NCBI GenBank assembly: GCA_905235315.1
Contig: CAJOLG010000098.1
Coordinates: forward strand, 1-6,761
Length of the DNA: 6,761 nt
Reading direction: 5' to 3'
From: an uncultured Solobacterium sp.
GTDB taxonomy: Bacteria > Bacillota_I > Bacilli_A > Erysipelotrichales > Erysipelotrichaceae
Under the pieces are notes generated by a model that ran no database searches, was not told the DNA's origin, and saw only the letters and a list, made by a program, of their open reading frames with translations. The position numbers and the translations under genes were made by a program. Below, one piece after another: positions 4,981-6,761 of this stretch (the stretch's first letter is position 1; the number at the start of each line of letters is the position of its first letter).

Positions 4981-5008
4981 ATAATTAAATGTATCACCGC
5001 TCTGACAA
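4981..5008 (-). promoter_or_regulatory. Candidate csp promoter
   Basis: On the minus strand TTGTCA (5008-5003) and AATTAT (4986-4981) are 16 bp apart. An alternative pair is TTGTAT (5016-5011) with TACATT (4993-4988) at 17 bp. Both put the start near 4974-4981. The palindrome ATACAT-N6-ATGTAT (4977-4994) covers the -10 region. The region is clearly AT-rich compared with its surroundings; the exact boxes are uncertain. Confidence 0.5.
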
Positions 5009-5016
5009 ACATACAA

Positions 5017-5185
5017 GTTATTTTTCGCTCAGCCATGCGCATATTCCGCCTCTTTGTCCATAGACGGCCCAGGCGGTATCTGCTGACTGCCGGCAGCACC
5101 GTTCCCGTTTTCCGGTTTGCGGGCAGGGAGTTTCAGGGGAGGCGGCAGGGCGGACGTGCCTGCGGTTACAGCGCGGAAATAGTGC
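5017..5185. other. Intergenic stretch without a recognisable feature
   Basis: Between the divergent csp and metG promoters lie about 170 bp of GC-rich sequence with several GGCGG/CCGCC and CTGCCGGCAG-like pieces. Frames open here on both strands have no ribosome site, no family motif and overlap the flanking regulatory elements, so I see no gene. Confidence 0.5.
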
Positions 5186-5214
5186 TTTCCAAACGGGCGC
5201 ATTATATATATAAT
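5186..5214 (+). promoter_or_regulatory. metG promoter upstream of the T-box
   Basis: TTTCCA (5186-5191) and a perfect TATAAT (5209-5214) are 17 bp apart, within an alternating AT stretch (5202-5214). The expected start is near A5221, directly before the T-box leader. Confidence 0.75.
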
Positions 5215-5220
5215 TTCGAT

Positions 5221-5445
5221 AAAGGCGTTGAAAGGAAGAGTAATCACGTGCGTGAGTTCAGAGAGCAGACGGGCCGGTGCGAGTCTGCATTGCGGCGTGA
5301 TGAACATGGCCCCGGAGCCTGCGGAGCGAAGAGTTCCGCACGGAGAAGCCCGTTACAGCGAAGAGTGGTCTGCATCTTCTGATATGCAGGCAAGACAAAG
5401 GTGGTACCGCGTGCAATGCGTCCTTTCACGGGACGTTTTAGTTTA
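5221..5445 (+). promoter_or_regulatory. Methionine T-box riboswitch
   Basis: The leader has the expected T-box parts in order. Stem I: AGTA (5239-5242) and GAA (5302-5304) flank a stem ATCACG (5243-5248) / CGTGAT (5296-5301), forming the specifier loop, with the codon ATG at 5306-5308. The distal arm pairs GCAGAC with GTCTGC (5282-5288 region) and carries an AGAGAG bulge and a GGTGCGAG loop, typical docking elements for the tRNA elbow. Later hairpins include GCGGA/TCCGC (about 5321-5339) and CTGCAT/ATGCAG (about 5371-5390). The T-box core GGTGGTACCGCG is at 5400-5411: AAAGG (5397-5401) can pair with CCTTT (5422-5426) as antiterminator, leaving a TGGT bulge (5402-5405) that complements ACCA of uncharged tRNA. 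Specifier AUG and bulge UGGU agree with tRNA-Met and with metG downstream. Confidence 0.95.
5419..5440 (+). terminator. T-box regulated terminator
   Basis: CGTCC (5419-5423) pairs with GGACG (5431-5435), followed by TTTTAGTTT (5436-5444). Its 5' arm shares C5422-C5423 with the antiterminator helix, so the two structures exclude each other. With charged tRNA-Met the terminator forms; with uncharged tRNA-Met transcription continues into metG. Confidence 0.9.
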
Positions 5446-5475
5446 CGCAAAACATTCATAAGGAGAGACAGGACT

Positions 5476-6761
5476 ATGGAAAACAAAGGGCCGTATTATC
5501 TGACAACAGCGATCGCATACGCTGCCGGAAAACCGCATATCGGAAACGTGTACGAGATCGTACTGGCAGACGCCATTGTACGCTACAAGCGGCAGAACGG
5601 ATATGATGTGCGCTTTCAGACCGGAACCGACGAACACGGGCAGAAGGTGGAAGAGCGTGCCAAAGCGGCCGGAATGACGCCGAAGCAGTTCGTTGACAAT
5701 GTGGCGGCGGAGATCAGGGAACAGTTCGATATCATGAATGTTTCCTATGACAAGTTTATCCGCACGACGGATGAGGATCATGAGAAGCAGGTTCAGAAGA
5801 TCTTCAAGAAGCTGTATGACAAGGGCGATATCTACAAGGGAAGCTATGAAGGCAGCTATTGTCAGGAGTGCGAGGCATTCTATACAAAGAGTCAGCTCAC
5901 CGAAGACGGAAAATGCCCGGTATGCGGCGGTGAAGTCAAGCCGATGCGGGAAGAGACCTATTTCTTCCGGATGTCAAAGTACGCCGACCGCCTGATTCAG
6001 TACATTGAAGACCATCCGGAATTCATTCAGCCGGAAAGCCGGAAGAATGAGATGCTCAACAACTTCCTGAAGCCGGGTCTTCAGGATCTGTCCGTCAGCC
6101 GGACGAGCTTCAAGTGGGGTATCCCGGTTCCGTTTGATGACAAGCATGTCATCTATGTCTGGATCGATGCCCTCAGCAACTATATTACCGGTCTTGGCTA
6201 TGACGCCGACGGAGAAAACGGAGAACTGTTCGAAAAGTACTGGCCGGCAGATCTTCATCTCATCGGCAAGGACATTGTCCGCTTCCATACCATTTACTGG
6301 CCGATCATGTTAATGGCGCTGGATGTACCTCTGCCCAAACAGGTATTCGGACATCCGTGGCTGCTCACCGGCAGCGACAAGATGTCCAAGTCCAAGGGCA
6401 ATGTCATCTATGCGGATGATCTGGTCGGGCTCTTCGGTGTCGATGCGGTGCGGTTTATCATGCTGCATGAAATGCCGTTTGCCCAGGACGGACATATCAC
6501 CTATGACCTGATGATCGAGCGCATCAACAGCGATCTTGCCAACAACCTCGGCAACCTGGTCAACCGTGTCATCTCGATGGAGAACAAATACTTCAACGGT
6601 CTGATCGCAAATCCGGATGTCCGTGAGGAAGTCGATGACAGCCTGAAGGAAACGGCTATGGAGACCGTGCGGCTGGTTGCGGAGAACATGGAAGAACTGC
6701 ATGTCGCAGATGCGATCCAGAATATCCTTGATCTCTTTGACCGCTGCAACAAATACATTGA
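5476..6761 (+). CDS. metG: Methionyl-tRNA synthetase (3' end outside window)
   Basis: The first 428 residues of a class I methionyl-tRNA synthetase, which joins methionine to tRNA-Met with ATP in the cytoplasm. Motifs: YYLTTAIAYAAGKPHIGN (7-24) with the HIGH-type signature HIGN at 21-24; FQTGTDEHG (47-55); a zinc knuckle with Cys129/Cys132 and Cys147/Cys150 in the connective peptide; YVWIDALSNY (227-236); DLHLIGKDIVRFH (259-271); and the KMSKS loop KMSKSKGN (302-309). The anticodon-binding helical domain begins around 340-360 with NSDLANNLGNLVNR (351-364). The frame is intact to the window edge; the full protein is usually about 510-670 residues, so whether a C-terminal dimerisation domain follows is not visible. 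The ATG 5476 has AGGAG (5461-5465) ten bases upstream and gives the standard N-terminus. Expression is controlled by the T-box just upstream. Confidence 0.97.
   Translation, partial: MENKGPYYLTTAIAYAAGKPHIGNVYEIVLADAIVRYKRQNGYDVRFQTGTDEHGQKVEERAKAAGMTPKQFVDNVAAEIREQFDIMNVSYDKFIRTTDEDHEKQVQKIFKKLYDKGDIYKGSYEGSYCQECEAFYTKSQLTEDGKCPVCGGEVKPMREETYFFRMSKYADRLIQYIEDHPEFIQPESRKNEMLNNFLKPGLQDLSVSRTSFKWGIPVPFDDKHVIYVWIDALSNYITGLGYDADGENGELFEKYWPADLHLIGKDIVRFHTIYWPIMLMALDVPLPKQVFGHPWLLTGSDKMSKSKGNVIYADDLVGLFGVDAVRFIMLHEMPFAQDGHITYDLMIERINSDLANNLGNLVNRVISMENKYFNGLIANPDVREEVDDSLKETAMETVRLVAENMEELHVADAIQNILDLFDRCNKYI

Overview
The window looks like a chromosomal piece of a Bacillota (Firmicutes) bacterium of about 50% GC. 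The signs are a T-box leader in front of methionyl-tRNA synthetase, a Gram-positive type AzlC/AzlD pair, a small CspA-type cold shock protein, strong sigma-A type promoters and compact intrinsic terminators. No phage, IS, CRISPR, rRNA or tRNA sequence is visible. The exact lineage cannot be fixed from this sequence; a gut clostridial or erysipelotrichial organism is only a guess.

Layout. 1-145: 3' end of an unrecognised + strand gene, closed by a terminator (172-218). 219-703: no convincing protein gene. Instead there is a perfect-consensus promoter (TTGACA-17-TATAAT, 257-285) overlapped by two copies of an inverted repeat (GTAGG-N2-CCTAC), then about 335 nt rich in RNA helices ending in an intrinsic terminator (592-626). 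This reads as a free-standing, probably repressible non-coding RNA of no class I recognise, and is the most interesting part of the window. 704-757: a nested terminator serving the convergent azlCD operon. 779-1812 (- strand): azlC-azlD, a branched-chain amino-acid exporter with a 4-base gene overlap. 1813-1996: divergent promoter region with a dyad at each promoter; both start codons lie so close to the -10 boxes that the transcripts could be leaderless. 1997-3256 (+): a 419-residue coiled-coil protein of unknown function. 3316-4536 (+): larC, the nickel-inserting enzyme of the lactate racemase cofactor pathway, in one uninterrupted frame. 4564-4644: back-to-back terminators for larC (+) and csp (-). 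4683-4883 (-): cold shock protein with a leader of roughly 90 nt. 5186-5445 (+): promoter and methionine T-box riboswitch (specifier AUG, UGGU bulge). 5476-6761 (+): metG, cut by the window end.

How it fits together. The genes are mostly separate small units (export, nickel cofactor, cold shock, tRNA charging), each with its own promoter and/or terminator, rather than one pathway. The T-box/metG unit is a complete sensing circuit: uncharged tRNA-Met stabilises the antiterminator and allows synthetase expression. The candidate novel elements are the promoter/operator/structured-RNA unit at 257-626 and the coiled-coil gene directly upstream of larC.
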